Of a DNA stretch of 32,036 nt, positions 31,460-32,036 are shown in pieces. A model generated the notes under the pieces. It was not told the origin of the DNA. It worked only from the letters and a program-made list of their open reading frames with translations, and ran no database searches. Each line of letters opens with the position of its first letter. Positions within the stretch are counted from its first letter, which is position 1. This DNA is from CAYYMZ01 sp964473025. Lineage in GTDB: Bacteria > Patescibacteriota > UBA1384 > DTJR01. The translations under genes were made by a program, and so were the position numbers. The stretch covers positions 1 to 32,036 of the forward strand of contig CAYYMZ010000010.1 of assembly GCA_964473025.1 (NCBI GenBank), in the 5' to 3' direction.

Positions 31460-32036
31460 TCTTCAAATTTTCGTAAATTTCCCGAATCCCGTCTTCGAGT
31501 TCGACGGTTGGTTCATAACCCAATTCGTTTGAGATTTTATTGATGTCGGCAAGTTGGGACTTAACATAACCCTCTTTAATCGGATTTGGAATAAACTTTG
31601 GCTCGATGTTTTTGCCCATCACCTTATTGATGAGTTTAACCAGATCAATCAGGTTAATACAGGTATTGGTACCAATATTGAAAACCGTAAATCCGTATTT
31701 TTTCTCAGTTTCCATTACTTTTTCGATTCCCTGCACCACATCTTTAACGTTGGTAAAATCGCGCTCCTGTGTGCCGTCGCCGTATAGCGTCGGCTGTTCA
31801 TCCTTGGCCATTCCCCAAATAAACTGCGAAACAAGGTTGGCGAAGGTTGTTTTATGGTCTTCGTTTAAACCATAAATTGACATAAATCTAAAGGCGATTA
31901 TCTCTAATCCCTCGGCCGATGAGAAAACGCGCGAAGCGTTTTCCTGCGCAAACTTCGTCACCGAATAATGATTTGGCGGGGTCACGTTTTGATCTTCGGT
32001 TAGAGGTGTCGGGTTGTTGCCATAAATCGAGCTGGT
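31455..32036 (-). CDS. NAD-dependent sugar epimerase/dehydratase, 5' end outside the window
   Basis: C-terminal part (about 193 residues) of an extended short-chain dehydrogenase/reductase acting on nucleotide sugars. The visible part begins TSSIYGN and contains the catalytic YxxxK as HYSVTK, then FRFMSIYGLNEDH, LYGDGTQERDFTNVKDVVQG and FNIGTNTCINLIDLVKLI, all typical of UDP-glucose 4-epimerase-like proteins. The N-terminal Rossmann glycine motif lies beyond 32036. A role in surface polysaccharide precursor supply is likely. The substrate cannot be fixed from this part. Confidence 0.9.
   Translation of the reverse strand, partial: TSSIYGNNPTPLTEDQNVTPPNHYSVTKFAQENASRVFSSAEGLEIIAFRFMSIYGLNEDHKTTFANLVSQFIWGMAKDEQPTLYGDGTQERDFTNVKDVVQGIEKVMETEKKYGFTVFNIGTNTCINLIDLVKLINKVMGKNIEPKFIPNPIKEGYVKSQLADINKISNELGYEPTVELEDGIREIYENLKK

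Overview
The window looks like part of a Candidate Phyla Radiation (Patescibacteria) chromosome. This is an inference from compact operons with 1-4 nt gene overlaps, several large exported proteins of unknown function each with a single N-terminal membrane anchor, a short RsmI, and a full F-type ATP synthase in an otherwise sparse gene set. TGA is used as a stop (for example at 19797-19799), so the code is standard 11, not the Gracilibacteria code. The native genes are moderately AT-rich. The sequence has one scaffold gap of 100 N.

Layout. 59-780: a self-contained + strand unit with two related small CxxCxH proteins. 779-4838 (-): rsmI, three anchored exported proteins that share a recurring C-terminal module, and tatD. 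4868-11633 (+): the atp operon in the order atpZ/I-like, B, E, F, H, A, G, D, C, with inverted-repeat elements in the atpH-atpA and atpG-atpD gaps. 11636-18695 (-): two tandem, translationally coupled giant secreted proteins with HExxH metallopeptidase cores and Ig-like (carboxypeptidase regulatory-like) domains; the downstream one contains the scaffold gap. 18767-19243 (-): a DUF456 membrane protein. 19260-19872 (+): a second self-contained unit. 19900-21900 (+): an exported glycosidase-like protein ending in the same C-terminal module as the 1648-4140 proteins. 21930-24731 (-): HD phosphohydrolase, tRNA-Leu(UAG), a LAGLIDADG endonuclease, a PsbP-like exported protein and a ComEA-like helix-hairpin-helix protein. 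24736-25260 (+): a third self-contained unit. 25259-30486 (-): recG, ruvA, a degenerate ROK protein and a GT-C-like membrane protein. 30547-31459 (+): a fourth unit with a two-helix membrane peptide and a cupin. 31455-32036 (-): the 3' part of a sugar-nucleotide epimerase.

Four patterns stand out. (1) Four small + strand transcription units, richer in GC than their surroundings, each carry their own sigma70-like promoter, strong Shine-Dalgarno and hairpin terminator, and encode proteins I mostly do not recognise. (2) A C-terminal module ending in FWFYL recurs in exported proteins at two loci about 16 kb apart. (3) Palindromic elements are common and two of them lie in frame inside housekeeping genes (tatD and recG). 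(4) The two HExxH giants look like surface effectors. The gap in the second giant is explained by an unmerged 55-bp contig overlap: removing 155 bp restores one open frame.

No stretch above 300 bases lacks a gene.
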